64,000 nt of DNA. Source: Fratercula arctica. Lineage: Eukaryota; Chordata; Aves; Charadriiformes; Alcidae. This document shows positions 63,651 to 64,000 of this stretch, one piece after another. A model generated the notes under the pieces. The model ran no database searches. It was not told where the DNA came from and saw only the letters and a list, made by a program, of their open reading frames with translations. Position 1 is the first letter of the stretch. Each line of letters opens with the position of its first letter. The position numbers and the translations under genes were made by a program. The stretch is taken from positions 182,604,955-182,668,954 of the forward strand of contig CANTUZ010000001.1 in the NCBI GenBank assembly GCA_947846985.1, read 5' to 3'.

Positions 63651-64000
63651 CAGTTTTTTTCCCGCTGCAGGAGCCACAGACCGCGGCTTTGATTTCACGA
63701 GGCTGGATCCGTGCGGGAGCTCCTTCATTCACCCACGGTTCCCGGGGTAACTGGAAGGTCCCTGGGCACATCTCATGGCACAGCCGGTTTGCGGTGGGGA
63801 TGGGCTGTAGTCGACGGGCCGGTTTTAACGTCGTTAACTCAGGATAAGGTTCAGCGACTTGAGATCAGGTAGCCCGGTGCTGGTCCGCATCCATCAGCCT
63901 CCCTTTCTGTCGGGCTGCGTCTGGCGATGGTTAATCAGCCCGCGGCCGGAGGGCTGGGGGCTCTTCCCGCCCCGCCGCGAAACTCGCCTGTGCCCGGCTC
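63650..64000. promoter_or_regulatory. Left part of a CpG island, cut by window edge
   Basis: CG density rises from about 63,660 (CACAGACCGCGGC) and increases to the edge (CCCGCGGCCGGAGGG, CCCCGCCGCGAAACTCGCC). It probably marks another promoter whose core and direction lie outside the window. It could start a leftward gene, or be an alternative promoter for the + gene. Confidence 0.55.

Noticed and set aside
1..64000. Endogenous retrovirus, CRISPR array, tRNA or rRNA genes
   Set aside because: I looked for paired long terminal repeats, spaced direct repeats, and tRNA A/B-box arms, and found none that I could support by eye.

Overview
This looks like a stretch of bird nuclear DNA. The main evidence is repeated CR1-type LINE copies. 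Their 3' ends carry the typical ATTCTRTG-family short repeat, and several retain readable pieces of the CR1 reverse-transcriptase C-terminus. There are no Alu/B1-type SINEs, no operons, no rRNA genes and no recognisable tRNAs. Base composition switches between AT-rich non-coding DNA and a few very CpG-rich islands, as in vertebrates. No bacterial, plasmid, phage or CRISPR feature was seen. I could not name the species or any gene.

Layout. Positions 1-12,500 look intergenic: no convincing exon, a weathered CR1 scrap near 9.8 kb, an A25 run near 10.7 kb, and a very AT-rich, homeodomain-motif-rich block around 5.5-7.6 kb that resembles conserved regulatory DNA. A GC-rich 13-bp minisatellite at about 12.5 kb borders a strong CpG island (about 12.86-14.24 kb). 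That island has GC boxes, two CCAAT boxes and a clean splice donor (GTAAGT at 13,466), and is read as a promoter plus a non-coding first exon on the + strand. An AT-rich block at 15.42-15.88 kb looks like a conserved intronic enhancer. From 16 to 62 kb the DNA is intron-like. It holds five CR1 copies, four of them on the - strand, plus an exact 57-bp tandem duplication, microsatellites, a degenerate antisense coding-like segment (18.0-18.4 kb), and a second small CpG island with a near-consensus CTCF site (26.87 kb) against a CR1.

Coding evidence is thin. The best candidate is an exon at 62,867-63,100 (+). It has a good acceptor and donor and an open frame encoding a hydrophobic signal or anchor segment followed by an N-glycosylation site. 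A mini-exon at 16,749-16,840 with a 9-codon start is phase-compatible with it. One model is therefore a + strand gene with a CpG-island 5'UTR exon, an optional mini-exon, a large first intron and a membrane or secreted product continuing past the right edge. This model is inference. A third CpG island begins at about 63.65 kb and runs off the window. Most other open frames here are chance frames.
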